From contig JAKPQH010000174.1 in assembly GCA_029580855.1 (NCBI GenBank), forward strand, positions 28,248 to 92,247: DNA of 64,000 nucleotides. Reading direction: 5' to 3'. A program made the translations under genes and the position numbers. The DNA is from a bacterium (GTDB taxonomy: Bacteria > Methylomirabilota > Methylomirabilia > Methylomirabilales > 2-02-FULL-66-22). The notes beneath the pieces were generated by a model. That model saw only the letters and a program-made list of their open reading frames with translations. It made no database searches and had not been told where the DNA came from. This document shows positions 34,511 through 43,901 of this stretch, piece by piece; positions within the stretch are counted from its first letter, which is position 1; the number at the start of each line of letters is the position of its first letter.

Positions 34511-34550
34511 CCGCCGCGCCCCTTTCCGCGAGAGGGACGGGGCGCGGCGG
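34511..34550 (-). other. Strong hairpin between oligopeptide-binding-protein gene and dppB
   Basis: A perfect 12-bp stem (CCGCCGCGCCCC / GGGGCGCGGCGG) with a 16-base loop lies 22 bases after the binding-protein stop. No T-run follows. It probably limits read-through into dppB or protects the upstream message. Confidence 0.6.
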
Positions 34551-34571
34551 CGAATCCCGCTCGGCGCGAGC

Positions 34572-36188
34572 CTACGCGCGCTTGAGTTTTAGATTGAACC
34601 GACGGAACTCCATCATCTGGTTCGCATAGGGTTTCCAGTCCACGTGCTTCTGGAGTCCGTACAGTTCCATGGGTTGCAGGATGGGGATGATGGGGAGATA
34701 CTCCAGCTCCAGCCTGGCCATCTCCTTGTAGGCCTCATCCCTAAGCTTCTCGTCCACGCTGAACCGCGCCGCGTTTCCCAGCTCGTCGAAGCGCGGGTTT
34801 CGGAACCAGTAGGCGTTCGGCCCGCCCGGCGCCAAGTGACGCCACATCATGCCGTCCGGGTCGTTGTAGGCCGAAGTCGGATCGGTCCAGCGGAGACCCT
34901 TGAAGCTCTTCTCGCGGATCTTTTGCAGATAGACCGAATACTCCAGCAGCTCCAGCTTGGCGTTGATCCCGACATCCTTCCACATGGAGACGATGACCTC
35001 ACCCATCTCCCTATCCATCACCGTGAAGCCCACGCCGGTCTCGATGACCAGCTCTTCGCCCTTGTAGTTGGCTTCCTTGATGAGCTGCTTGGCACGGTTC
35101 GGATCGTACGGGAGCGGCGGCAGGCTGGGATCGTAATGGTTGTCCCCCTTGACCACGAAACTGTTGGGGACGGCGCCCTGACCGCGCCACAGTTCCTTCA
35201 CGATGGCCTCGCGATCGATGGCCAGCGACATGGCCTGCCGGAACGGTTTGCTGTCCAGCGGCGGTTTCTGCGATGCCACCGACAGACAGTACAGGCCGCC
35301 GTACAGCACACCTTCGATCTTGGTGTTGGGTGCCTTGGCCACGCGATCCATCTGGTCCGGCGGGATCTTCGTGATCAGGTCCACCTCGCCTTTCAGGAGG
35401 GCGGCGATACGCGCCGAAAGTTCCGGGACGGGGCGGAAGACAATCTGGTCGACGTCGATCTTCCCGCCCCAATAGTCTTTGTTGGCATCCAGGACGAGCC
35501 GATCATCCTTCACCCAGGACACAAACCTCACGGGTCCGCTGCCGATCGGCTTGGCGTTGAATTCATCGGCCCCCACCCTCTCAAAGTACGCCTTGGGCAT
35601 GATCTGCCCGGCGTAGAAGGCGGTTCGCGCCGCCAGCAGGGGGTCCGGCTTCTTCGTGACGATGGTGACCGTGAGCGGATCCGGCGTTTCGATGCGGTCG
35701 ATGGTGTTGAGGACGGACATCACGTTGACCTTCGCCTTCGGATCGTACGTCCGCTCGAAGCTGAACTTGACGTCGGCCGAGGTCAGCGGGTCGCCGTTGT
35801 GGAACTTGAGCCCGGGGCGCAGCTTGAACTGCCAGGTGGTCGGGTTCACCAGCTTCCACTCGGTGGCCGCCGAGGCGTACAGCTTGCCGTCATGATGCCG
35901 GGAGAGCAGGTTGTCATAGAGGTTGAAGGTAACGGCAATATCGTTGACGGTGGTGCTGAGGTGAGGGTCCAGCTTGCTGATGTCGCTGGACTGGCCGACC
36001 ACGAGGGTGTTCTTGGTAGCGGTCTGCGCCCCGGCCACCCGCACCAGAAGGCCTTCGGCGGCCGCCATGCCGCCCAACAACCCCGCCGCAGCCGTCAAGA
36101 ATCCGCGACGGGTGATCCGGCCGTCTCGAAACAGACGGGCAAGTCCGTCAATCGTGGTTCCGTCGGGTCGTGTAGTCCGATCGCTCAT
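34572..36188 (-). CDS. Peptide/nickel-type ABC transporter substrate-binding protein
   Basis: This 538-residue SBP family 5 protein has a twin-arginine signal (RITRRGFLTAAAGLLGG) near residue 30-50 and an Ala-Gln cleavage region. The family motif is WQFKLRPGLKFHNGDPLTSADV, and the C-terminal lobe closes with ELEYLPIIPILQPMELYG. Ligands of the family include di- and oligopeptides, nickel, opines and sugars. The ATG at 36188 has GGGGGA nine bases upstream. It is the first gene of the operon with dppBC. Confidence 0.9.
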   Translation of the reverse strand: MSDRTTRPDGTTIDGLARLFRDGRITRRGFLTAAAGLLGGMAAAEGLLVRVAGAQTATKNTLVVGQSSDISKLDPHLSTTVNDIAVTFNLYDNLLSRHHDGKLYASAATEWKLVNPTTWQFKLRPGLKFHNGDPLTSADVKFSFERTYDPKAKVNVMSVLNTIDRIETPDPLTVTIVTKKPDPLLAARTAFYAGQIMPKAYFERVGADEFNAKPIGSGPVRFVSWVKDDRLVLDANKDYWGGKIDVDQIVFRPVPELSARIAALLKGEVDLITKIPPDQMDRVAKAPNTKIEGVLYGGLYCLSVASQKPPLDSKPFRQAMSLAIDREAIVKELWRGQGAVPNSFVVKGDNHYDPSLPPLPYDPNRAKQLIKEANYKGEELVIETGVGFTVMDREMGEVIVSMWKDVGINAKLELLEYSVYLQKIREKSFKGLRWTDPTSAYNDPDGMMWRHLAPGGPNAYWFRNPRFDELGNAARFSVDEKLRDEAYKEMARLELEYLPIIPILQPMELYGLQKHVDWKPYANQMMEFRRFNLKLKRA

Positions 36189-36420
36189 TGCGGGTTCCCC
36201 CTTTCCGTTCGCGGGCAACGAGCCGGCACCCACCCACCATCGCCGGCAGCGGCGATGCGGCCAGCGTACTGCCGGACGCGCACCAGGAACTCCTTCACCC
36301 CTCCTCTCCTTTCGCCTCGCATAGGGCGGCGTTGTTGCCTCACGTTTGCCAGGTCTTCCTCGGCCGCCGCCGCTGCGCGTACCCGCTCAGCAGCGGGCAC
36401 CGCGTCTGACGATTTTTGAC

Positions 36421-36447
36421 GCTATCATCAGCCGCGGCTCAGGTCAA
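36421..36447 (-). promoter_or_regulatory. Possible promoter of the oligopeptide ABC operon
   Basis: TTGACC (36447-36442) and GATAGC (36426-36421) are separated by 15 bases on the minus strand, close to the pair at 26778-26805. It lies 230 bases before the binding-protein start. Nothing else was seen in the 36189-36483 gap. Confidence 0.35.
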
Positions 36448-36483
36448 CGTTGAAACCTCGCAAAGGTGCGCCCAAGGGCTGCG

Positions 36484-37086
36484 TTACGCCCGCGGGGGCG
36501 TATTGGGGCGCGGTGTGCGGCAGCTGTCACGGCGCCCGACGAGAACTCTGCCGGCGACCCGAAGGGTGCCGACGCACAGGATCACCACCAAGAGGAGCGC
36601 GATGACGGGCACCGCGAGCGCCATGACCGCCGTGACGAGCGATCCGGCGCACTCCAGCGTGGACACCACGGGGTTCGCAAGGCCGCCGGTCAGCGTCGTC
36701 GACTTCAGCCGCAGCAGGCCCGTCGCCCCCTGGACCATGCCCGCCGCCGCGCCGCCGGCAATGATCGCCAGGCTCCACTTGAACAGCGGCGGGAGATCGG
36801 TGAACACGGCGGCGCCGACAAGCATCCCCGCGAACACCGCCGCGGGCGTCGCGATGGCGTCCAGCGCGTTGTCCAGCCACGGAATATAGTACGCCGAGAT
36901 CTCCAGCAAGGTCGCCGTGGCGAAGGCGTAAAGCGCCGGCTGCGTGCCCACCCACTCGAAGCCCGGCGCCAACGAGAGGTAACCTGTCTGGGCCGCGATG
37001 CTGGCGACGAGAAACGGAACAAATACACGGAACCCGCACGCCGCGGCGAGCCCGAGACCGATCCCGATACTGAGCAGCGTCTCCAT
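36484..37086 (-). CDS. DUF4126 family membrane protein
   Basis: This 200-residue protein has several hydrophobic helices and the start METLLSIGIGLGLAAACGFR, followed by FEWVGTQPALYAFATATLLE. That matches the DUF4126 family, whose function is unknown. It is probably an inner-membrane protein with Gly/Ala-rich helices. The ATG at 37086 is preceded by AGGTGGGGAC. It follows the GNAT pseudogene on the same strand. Confidence 0.82.
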   Translation of the reverse strand: METLLSIGIGLGLAAACGFRVFVPFLVASIAAQTGYLSLAPGFEWVGTQPALYAFATATLLEISAYYIPWLDNALDAIATPAAVFAGMLVGAAVFTDLPPLFKWSLAIIAGGAAAGMVQGATGLLRLKSTTLTGGLANPVVSTLECAGSLVTAVMALAVPVIALLLVVILCVGTLRVAGRVLVGRRDSCRTPRPNTPPRA

Positions 37087-37132
37087 GAGAGTCCCCACCT
37101 TTTGCCTGGACGCGTATGAATCACTCTAGCAT

Positions 37133-37637
37133 CTAAGCGAACAGCGCTTGATCGATGGTGTGCCCATCCTTGATGACGTTCTTGCGCAACCGCTCTTCGA
37201 GGACGTACCCCGCCTTCTCCGGGACGCGGGCCGAGGCGCGATTCCACTCGGAGACCGCCGCGTACCGCCGGCACACGTCGAAGGTGACGAACCGGCACGC
37301 GGTGAACACCGGCACGGCCTCGCCCATGATGCTGCGCCCCAAAAAACGGCTCCCCCCAGCCGGTATCCCACCGCGGCCGACCGCCGGTGAACCTCCTCCT
37401 GCGGGGTGAAGCCGATACCGCCCACTACCCCTCTTCCGACCTCGATCCCTCATTGCGTCGGCGGGTCCTCGCCCGCCACTCGCCGGACCCAGACGTCGGC
37501 ATCCGCTGCCGTGTACGGGTGCGGGAACCCGTCGCGCTGGTGAGCCAGACGCGGCCATTGTTTGCATGGCAAGCGATGGACGCTTGGTCCCTCTCGCGGA
37601 ATGGCCGCAGCCGCCACCGGGACAGCACGATCTCCAT
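37133..37637 (-). pseudogene. RimJ/RimL-type GNAT acetyltransferase pseudogene
   Basis: Three frames together spell a GNAT N-acetyltransferase. MEIVLSRWRLRPFRERDQAS starts it. A frameshift near 37540 leads to DGFPHPYTAADADVWV. An in-frame TGA lies at 37450-37452, then GGIGFTPQEEVHRRSA. Two one-base expansions in homopolymers (a six-T and a six-G run on the coding strand, 37341-37357) shift to IMGEAVPVFTACRF, and the protein ends KAGYVLEERLRKNVIKDG. The acetyl-CoA loop region is intact in sequence but not in frame. It was presumably a ribosomal-protein or small-molecule acetyltransferase. Confidence 0.8.
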
Positions 37638-37659
37638 TCCGGCTTCCCCGCCCGACGTG

Positions 37660-38925
37660 TCACCCGAAGGCGCGGCGATGTGTCTCCTCGAGTGTGCGAA
37701 ACACGGCCTCTGCCGACATCTGCTCCTCGACCCGTGCTCGGCAGGCGCGACACGCCCGTGCCGCCTCCGGCGATCGTGTGAGCCGCCCCAGCGCGGCGGC
37801 CACCCGGTCCGGCGTGAACGCTCTCGGATACAGATACGCCCCCACACCCAGGCGGGTTAGGCGGAAGCCGTTGTCGGGCTGGTCGTGGCTCATGGCCATG
37901 ACGAGTTGCGGAACACCCGCCGCCAACCCCTGCGCCACCGTCCCGATGCCGCCGTGGTGCACGACCGCGGCACAACACCGAAAGACCTGACCGAAGGGAA
38001 CGTAGGAGAAGTGCCGAACCCCGGGGGGCAGAGTCGGCGGGAGCTGCTCGACATATCGGGTGACGAACAGCGCCCGCAGACCCAGCCGCCGGCAGGCCTC
38101 CAACCCCGTCTCAAAGAAACGTCGCGCCTGGAGGTTTGCGGAGCCCGGCGTGAAGAGAACGGGCGGCGGGCCATCCGCCAGAAATCGTTCAAGGTCGGCC
38201 GGCACCGCCACCTGGTCGCTCTCGTCGTAGAGAGGAAATCGTGTCACAACCGTCTGCGCAGGCCAATCGGCCCGCTTCGCGCCGTACCAGTCCGGGAACA
38301 GCGCCAGCACCTGAAGCGGCGACATCCAGTAATCGCGCATGATCCGCCTCACCGGTCGCCGGTGACCCCATTGCTTCCGGTAAGCGTTGATCCCGGGCGC
38401 AAGCAAGCGATCCGAATAGAAATCCCCAATCCGGTATAGGGCGCGCCGGGTCCACCGCGGCACGCGTCGGAACCATTCGAACCCGGCGCCGATCACCGGC
38501 GGGTCGATCGCGCTCAGAAACACGACCGGCTGGAGCTGAACCGTCACGAGGGGCGCCCCGAATACCTCCGCCGCGATCCGTGCGCCAAAGGCGATCCCCG
38601 CGCCCACAAGCAGGGCGCGATCATCCGCAAGCTCGCCTTTCAATCTCGGAACGATCTCGGGGTAGAGGCGCGCTGCGACGCTCGCGATCAGCGCGAAGCC
38701 TCGCCGGGGGTGCCAGAGGCCCGGGTGTCGAATGATCTGCTCAAAATCCTCATCCGTCCCGTACGCCAGCGTTCGAAGCCCCGCACCCTCCATCGTCCGG
38801 TCGAAGGGGCGATGCACGACGACTACGACCTCGTGTCCGAGTGAGGCGAGCCCCTTTCCCAGCCAGGCGAATGGATGGATGTCTCCGGCGCTCCCCGCCG
38901 GAACCAACACGAACTTGCGGCGCAT
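37660..38925 (-). CDS. UDP-glycosyltransferase-like GT1 family protein
   Basis: This 421-residue GT-B fold protein begins with the N-terminal strand MRRKFVLVPAGSAGDIHPF and ends with the donor-binding motif VHHGGIGTVAQGLAAGVPQL followed by MSHDQPDNG. These are marks of family GT1 enzymes acting on lipids, sterols or polyketides (as in YjiC/MGT and sterol glycosyltransferases). It has no membrane helix. The ATG at 38925 is used; a TTG two codons earlier is possible. It is followed by the GNAT pseudogene. Confidence 0.88.
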   Translation of the reverse strand: MRRKFVLVPAGSAGDIHPFAWLGKGLASLGHEVVVVVHRPFDRTMEGAGLRTLAYGTDEDFEQIIRHPGLWHPRRGFALIASVAARLYPEIVPRLKGELADDRALLVGAGIAFGARIAAEVFGAPLVTVQLQPVVFLSAIDPPVIGAGFEWFRRVPRWTRRALYRIGDFYSDRLLAPGINAYRKQWGHRRPVRRIMRDYWMSPLQVLALFPDWYGAKRADWPAQTVVTRFPLYDESDQVAVPADLERFLADGPPPVLFTPGSANLQARRFFETGLEACRRLGLRALFVTRYVEQLPPTLPPGVRHFSYVPFGQVFRCCAAVVHHGGIGTVAQGLAAGVPQLVMAMSHDQPDNGFRLTRLGVGAYLYPRAFTPDRVAAALGRLTRSPEAARACRACRARVEEQMSAEAVFRTLEETHRRAFG

Positions 38926-39019
38926 GACCAACTCTACTCGAAATCGGGCAAACTACGCCACGGGAATGCCTGCTGCGCCGCCAAAGAGACCTGGGAACAG
39001 GTGCGCCCTCCGTACGTCT

Positions 39020-39290
39020 GAAGACGCCCGCCGGAAACAGCGCGGCGATGGCGGCCGATCCGACGGTGCGCGCGGAGATGATCGTCGGGATCGGGGGCGG
39101 GATGATCGGCCCCGTCACGGCCGAGGCCAGCGCGATGGAGGTTGCCGTGCCTCGTCGGTATCCGCCCTTTCCATGCGGAGAATCATCGTCGCGCCGATGG
39201 AGGAGACCTCGGCCGCCGCGGACCCCGGGACGGCCGCGAGGAACGTCCGTCCCAGCGTCAGACCGGCCAGCGGCCTGTCGTGCCTCGCGG
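39020..39290 (-). pseudogene. Relic of a TRAP transporter large permease (dctM)
   Basis: In two frames the minus strand spells about 85 residues of DctM. One holds GSAAAEVSSIGATMILRME; after a shift near 39170 the other holds YRRGTATSIALASAVTGPII and PPPIPTIISARTVGSAA. These correspond to the conserved SGSA...A and IIPPS segments of DctM. No other TRAP sequence was recognised nearby. The rest of the 683-base gap (38926-39608) shows no intact gene. Confidence 0.7.
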
Positions 39291-39608
39291 TGGCGGGGCG
39301 GAACCGGCAACGTCACGAAATCTCGGGAGGCGTTCGGAGGGGATCAGCACGCGGCGACATCCGAGACGGCGTGCGTCTCGGCGTTCTCAGCCCGGGAGCC
39401 CCCCGCCACTCCTCTCGGAAACCGTACAGGACGAACAGCGGACCGGAGTTCGGTACGGGTAGATACAACACCATGTGGTTCACCGGGGCTATTTCATCAG
39501 GGCATCGCCGAACCACCACACCGGGCCCACCCGGTACACCACCCTACCTTGTAGAGAGTGAGAACGGTCTTGCAGATGATGAAGCAGCGTCGTCCGGGCC
39601 GCCCCGCG

Positions 39609-40430
39609 CTACCGCCTGGGCTGGTCCAGGCGGAAGACCATCTGGGTGGGCCGGACATAACGAAGCGCGACGAGGAGCAGGATCATGACCGTGGTCATGT
39701 ACATGAGGGCCATGGCGTCCACGGAGTACACGGGCCGAACGCCGCCGGCGAAAACGTTGTAGAACAGCGCCACGACCAGCGTCTGCGACCCGGCCCCCGA
39801 CACCAGGAAGGTCAGCTCGAAGTTCGAGACGGTGTTCACCAGCACCAGCACTCCGGCCGTGAGCAGCCCGGGCAAGGTGAGCGGGAGGAGGATCCGCCGG
39901 AAGACCTGGAACCGGTTGGCGCCCATCATGGCGGCGCCCCACTCCAGATTCAGGCTGATCTGCTCGAAGAACGGCATAAGGATGAAGATGGCCAGCGGCA
40001 CCATGGGCACCATCACGGCCAGAATCACCCCCGTCACGGAGCCGCCGACCCCCCAGCGGAACATGGTCGTGGCCAGCGGGATGCCGTACGTCATCTGGGG
40101 AATGAGCAGCGGCAGGAAGTAGAGCAGCATGAGCACCGGCTTCGCCCGGAAATTGCGCCGCGCCAGGATGTACGCCGCGGGAAAACCCAGCACCAGCGAC
40201 AGAAAGACAACGGTCAGCGCCACGAAAACGGTGATCCCAAGGACGTGGGCCAGGCCGAACTCCGTCCAGGCATAGGTGAACCACTCGGTGGTGAACGATG
40301 TCGGCAGCGGGGTCCCGAACCAGCGCTTGGCGAATGCACTCACCAGGACGTGGCTGACAAGTCCCAGAAAGTTCAGGATGAACACCAGCACGAACATGTA
40401 CAGCGCCAGACCCCACATTCGACCGTGCAT
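39609..40430 (-). CDS. ABC transporter permease, PotC/AfuB-like
   Basis: This 273-residue inner-membrane permease of the binding-protein-dependent transport family has the EAA loop EWGAAMMGANRFQVFRRILL followed by LPLTLPGLLTAGVLVLVNTV. It is the last gene of the operon SBP-ATPase-permease-permease. AGGAAGG precedes the ATG. The solute could be a polyamine, Fe(III) complex or organophosphonate. Confidence 0.88.
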   Translation of the reverse strand: MHGRMWGLALYMFVLVFILNFLGLVSHVLVSAFAKRWFGTPLPTSFTTEWFTYAWTEFGLAHVLGITVFVALTVVFLSLVLGFPAAYILARRNFRAKPVLMLLYFLPLLIPQMTYGIPLATTMFRWGVGGSVTGVILAVMVPMVPLAIFILMPFFEQISLNLEWGAAMMGANRFQVFRRILLPLTLPGLLTAGVLVLVNTVSNFELTFLVSGAGSQTLVVALFYNVFAGGVRPVYSVDAMALMYMTTVMILLLVALRYVRPTQMVFRLDQPRR

Positions 40431-40483
40431 GAACCTTCCTCAGTGATGAACGATGCCGAACGTCACACCGCCAGTAAAACACG

Positions 40484-40560
40484 GACCACCGACAACCGGC
40501 CAACGATTCCCGTTATCCCCGCTGACCCGTTGTCGGTTGTCGGTTTTGCATTTTGCGTTG
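40484..40560. repeat. Spacer of iterated GTTGTCGG words
   Basis: The sequence has ACCGACAACCGG at 40487 and CGTTGTCGGTTGTCGG at 40528, so repeated GTTGTCGG units face an inverted copy and could pair. It sits between the two permease genes of one operon, an unusual place for a 136-base gap. Confidence 0.5.
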
Positions 40561-40566
40561 TCTCCC

Positions 40567-41451
40567 CTACCGCTTCCCCACCCCCATGGTCGCCGCCGTG
40601 ACCATCCGCTTTCGCAGCAGGATGATGACGAGCAGCGCGCCGAGCTGGAACAGTCCCATGATCACCGCGATGGCCGAGGCGTAGGGCATGTCGAACTGCT
40701 CGAAGGCCTGGGCGTAAGCCGCGATCGCGATAGTCCGGGTGGCGCCCGTAGGCTGGCCGAGCAGGATGGCCGACGGGAATGTCGCAAAGCTCATGACAAA
40801 GACCAGCGCGAAGGCGATGGCAAGCCCGGGGGCGATCAGGGGCAGCATGACCCGCCGGAACACGGTCCAGGGGTTGGCGCCCAGGGTGCGCGCCGAGTTC
40901 TCGATGCTGGGGTCGATGCCCGAGATATAGCCGAGCAGCATCAGGAAGCAGAAGGGAAACTGCTGCATGAACAGCGAGAGCATCACTCCCGTGAAGTTGT
41001 GGGTGAGGACCAGCGGCTCCTCGAGGAGGCCGATCCCCAGGAGGATCTGGTTGAACCACCCCTTCCCGCCGTAGAACCCCAGGATACCCTGACTGAGCAG
41101 GATCACACCCAGCGAGATGGGGAGGACCAGAATCGTAGTGATGGTACGCTCCAGCCAGACACCCCGCCGCATGTTGTACGCGAAGAGCAGGCTGGCCGCC
41201 ACCACGACCAAGGTGTTGGGCACCGCCAGACGGAACGTGATCCCCACCGTCTTGTACTGATACTCGTCGGTGAAGAACGCGATATAGTTGGCCAGGCTGA
41301 AGCCGTCCAGCTTCATCGGACGGAGACTCACGTAGATCCCGTAGAGGAAAGGGTAGACGAACATGACGAGGACGTACAGCAGCGACGGCGCGAGGCAGAC
41401 CATGGCCAGCAGGTCCAGTTCACTCGGCTCGCCGGCCCGCTCGCGCTTCAT
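40567..41451 (-). CDS. ABC transporter permease, PotB/AfuB-like
   Basis: This 294-residue permease has six predicted membrane segments and the EAA loop SIENSARTLGANPWTVFRRV. The N-terminus reads LDLLAMVCLAPSLLYVLVMF. The start overlaps the stop of the ATPase gene by four bases (ATGA). It pairs with the second permease downstream. Confidence 0.9.
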   Translation of the reverse strand: MKRERAGEPSELDLLAMVCLAPSLLYVLVMFVYPFLYGIYVSLRPMKLDGFSLANYIAFFTDEYQYKTVGITFRLAVPNTLVVVAASLLFAYNMRRGVWLERTITTILVLPISLGVILLSQGILGFYGGKGWFNQILLGIGLLEEPLVLTHNFTGVMLSLFMQQFPFCFLMLLGYISGIDPSIENSARTLGANPWTVFRRVMLPLIAPGLAIAFALVFVMSFATFPSAILLGQPTGATRTIAIAAYAQAFEQFDMPYASAIAVIMGLFQLGALLVIILLRKRMVTAATMGVGKR

Positions 41452-42533
41452 GCCGTGCCTCCCGCCTCGTCCGCGGGAAGAAAAATGACTCGGTCGGGAG
41501 CGAGCGTGATCCTCACGGCTTCCCCGGGCTTTACCCGCGCCTCCGTCCGGACCCAGAGGCGCGCACCCGACTCCAGCCGGACGATGGCTTCGTCCTCGCG
41601 CCCGAGGTATTCGACGATGTCCACCGTGCCGGGGAAGGTGTTGGGGCGTCCTTCCTCGCCGCCGATCACGACGTCATCGGGTCGAATCGCCGCCACCGCC
41701 GCCGCGCCGGCGGCAAACCTGTGCCGGGTTCGCCCGCAGAGCGTCATCCTGTTGGCCGCCGCCTCCACCGCCGGCTCCCGCCCGATGGCCGTGATACGCG
41801 CAGGGAAGAAGTTCCGGAAGCCCATGAAGTCCGCGACGAAGACATTCGCCGGCTGGTCGTGAATCTCCTGCGGCGGGCCCGCCTGGATCAAGACGCCGTC
41901 CCGCATCACCACCACCCAGTCGGAGAGCGAGAGGGCCTCCACCTGGTCGTGGGTCACGTAGATGGACGTCAGCCCCAGGTTGGCGTGGAGGCGCTTGATC
42001 TCGGCCCGCATCTCGATGCGGAGCTTCGCGTCGAGGTTGGACAGCGGCTCGTCCAGGAGCATGAGCCGGGGGTGGAGGACCAGCGCCCGCGCGATGGCGA
42101 TCCGCTGCTGCTGTCCGCCGGAAAGCTGCCCGGGGTAGCGGTCCTCGAACCCCGGGAGCTGCACCAGCTCCAGCATCTCCCGGACGCGCCGGCGGATCTC
42201 GTCGGCCGGCCGGCGCTGGAGCTGCAGGCCGAAGGCGATGTTGCCGAAGACGGTCATGTGCGGGAAGAGCGCGTAGTTCTGGAAGACCATCCCGAAGCCG
42301 CGCTTCTCGGGGGGCAGCCCGTCGATCCGCTCTCCGTCGATCCACACTTCGCCGTCGGTGGCGGGAATCAGCCCGGCGATGATGTTCAGGGCCGTGGACT
42401 TCCCGCAGCCGCTCGGGCCCAGGAACGTGACGAACTGTTTGCCGCGAATCTCGAGGGCAAAGTCCCGCAGGACGGTCTTCGTCCCGAAGCGTTTGGTGAG
42501 CCGGAACCGCAACGACTCGATGGTGTCTTTCAT
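41448..42533 (-). CDS. ABC transporter ATP-binding protein, PotA/FbpC-like
   Basis: This 361-residue ATPase has Walker A FLGPSGCGKST, signature QLSGGQQQRIAIARAL, Walker B LLDEPLSNLD and an H-loop TSIYVTHDQVEAL. A C-terminal TOBE-type regulatory domain (from about residue 240, IRPDDVVIGG) is typical of PotA and FbpC. It supplies energy for the two permeases downstream. Confidence 0.92.
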   Translation of the reverse strand: MKDTIESLRFRLTKRFGTKTVLRDFALEIRGKQFVTFLGPSGCGKSTALNIIAGLIPATDGEVWIDGERIDGLPPEKRGFGMVFQNYALFPHMTVFGNIAFGLQLQRRPADEIRRRVREMLELVQLPGFEDRYPGQLSGGQQQRIAIARALVLHPRLMLLDEPLSNLDAKLRIEMRAEIKRLHANLGLTSIYVTHDQVEALSLSDWVVVMRDGVLIQAGPPQEIHDQPANVFVADFMGFRNFFPARITAIGREPAVEAAANRMTLCGRTRHRFAAGAAAVAAIRPDDVVIGGEEGRPNTFPGTVDIVEYLGREDEAIVRLESGARLWVRTEARVKPGEAVRITLAPDRVIFLPADEAGGTA

Positions 42534-42553
42534 GGTCTCCGCTCTTGCGCAAA

Positions 42554-42586
42554 GAGGGGGAGGGCCCCTACAGGACCCTCCCCCTC
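42554..42586 (-). other. Hairpin between binding-protein gene and ATPase gene
   Basis: An 11-bp perfect inverted repeat (GAGGGGGAGGG / CCCTCCCCCTC) with an 11-base loop lies between the binding-protein stop (42600) and the ATPase start. It has the same position in the operon as those at 2747 and 34511 and no T-run. Confidence 0.6.
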
Positions 42587-42599
42587 GACTCGGCGACCG

Positions 42600-43781
42600 C
42601 TACTGCTTCTTGATCTGCTGCGCGCCGATCTCTCGGTCCCAGCGGTCCATGGCGTAGGTCAGCTCCTTGAACGGGAGCTGCGAGGCCATCTTGTACTTCT
42701 TGCCGGGCCCGATCTGATCGTATTCGGGCCGCCAGAATTCCCCCACGTACTTGCGGATATCCTCCGGCGCCTTGTCCAGCGTCGCCGCCTTGATGGTCGG
42801 ACCGATGAAGGCCTTGTAGGTCAGCACCTGCTGATCCACCCGGCGCATAAATTTCATCATGTCCAAGAGAACGTCGACCTCGTGCTGCGGGACGCCCTTG
42901 GGGATTCCCCAGTAGTGGCCGTCGATGATGAACGTGGTGTTTTCCAGGATGACGATCTTGGAATCCGGCGGGATCACGCCTTCGGCCCGCGGCTTCATGT
43001 CCCACTCCATGATGCCCGCGATCATCCAGCGCTGCTCCTGCGCGAACTCCCGCAGCGTGAAGAGCGTTCCGGTGGGGTAGTACTCCATGGACTGGCCCAG
43101 CTCCTTCATGTACGCCCAGGCCTTGTCCCAGCCTTTCTCCGGGTCCATGGGAGCCTTGTCGCCCAGGATGAAGGGCAGGCCGCACATGATGGAGCGGCCG
43201 GGACCGCTGTTCGCCGGGCGGGCGTAGAGGAACCGCTTTGGGTTCGCCTTGGCCCAGGCCAAGAATTCCGCGGCCGTCTTCGGCGGGTTCGGAACCCGCT
43301 TTGGATTGTAGACGAACACCGGCCCGCCGGCGTTCACCACGGTCGGGATGAGGAAGCCGCCACCTTCGTCCTGCAGGATCTTCGCCTCTTCCTTCAATTC
43401 GTCCTTGGGGAACATCTTGTCGTACTTTGGAAACAGCTCGATGAGTTGCTTGTTCGCCGCCAGGACGGACCCGGCGTCTTGGCCGGTGAGGATCAGGTTG
43501 ATGTCCGCCCGACCGGCATCCTGCTGCGCCTTGATCTTGGCCGGCGTCTCGGGGGCTGGCCCGCGCTGCAGCTTGATCTCCTTCACCTTGTCGGGGTTGG
43601 CCTTTTTGTAGTTCTCGATGATCACCCCGGTGGAGGCATAGTCCCCACCGTTGTCGAGGATCGAGATGGTGATCGGCTGCCCGGCCGAAGCCCCCTGCGG
43701 CGCCCCGCCGAGTGCCAGACCCACGCTGACGAGGGATACCACAGCCACAAGCCAGAGGAACCTTGCACGGCGATGCATCAT
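42600..43781 (-). CDS. ABC transporter substrate-binding protein, PotD/Fbp-like
   Basis: This 393-residue protein has a signal peptide (MMHRRARFLWLVAVVSLVSV, cleavage near ASAGQ) and a type II periplasmic-binding fold with PITISILDNGGDYASTG, QDAGRADINLILTGQDAG and FVYNPKRVPNPPKTAAEFLA. It delivers solute to the PotABC-like system downstream. GGAGGAGC is directly before the ATG. The ligand class (polyamine, sugar or iron complex) is uncertain. Confidence 0.86.
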   Translation of the reverse strand: MMHRRARFLWLVAVVSLVSVGLALGGAPQGASAGQPITISILDNGGDYASTGVIIENYKKANPDKVKEIKLQRGPAPETPAKIKAQQDAGRADINLILTGQDAGSVLAANKQLIELFPKYDKMFPKDELKEEAKILQDEGGGFLIPTVVNAGGPVFVYNPKRVPNPPKTAAEFLAWAKANPKRFLYARPANSGPGRSIMCGLPFILGDKAPMDPEKGWDKAWAYMKELGQSMEYYPTGTLFTLREFAQEQRWMIAGIMEWDMKPRAEGVIPPDSKIVILENTTFIIDGHYWGIPKGVPQHEVDVLLDMMKFMRRVDQQVLTYKAFIGPTIKAATLDKAPEDIRKYVGEFWRPEYDQIGPGKKYKMASQLPFKELTYAMDRWDREIGAQQIKKQ

Positions 43782-43873
43782 GCTCCTCCTTCTACGGTCT
43801 GCCCTGCCATCGACCGCGTTGACGGGAACAAAACGAATCCCCACACGAGCGGCACCCGCAATGCCGCGAACAG

Positions 43874-43901
43874 CCTATAAAGAGGGGGTGTGGCAAGTCA
43901 A
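43874..43901 (-). promoter_or_regulatory. Promoter of the PotABC-like operon
   Basis: TTGACT (43901-43896) and TATAGG (43879-43874), 16 bases apart on the minus strand, lie about 90 bases before the binding-protein start. No other feature was seen in the 43782-44114 gap. Confidence 0.6.

Noticed and set aside
39313..39519. 68-codon minus-strand frame beginning MVVRRCPDEIAPVNHM
   Set aside because: Some stretches look protein-like, but there is no start signal or family match; it may be another worn-out gene end.
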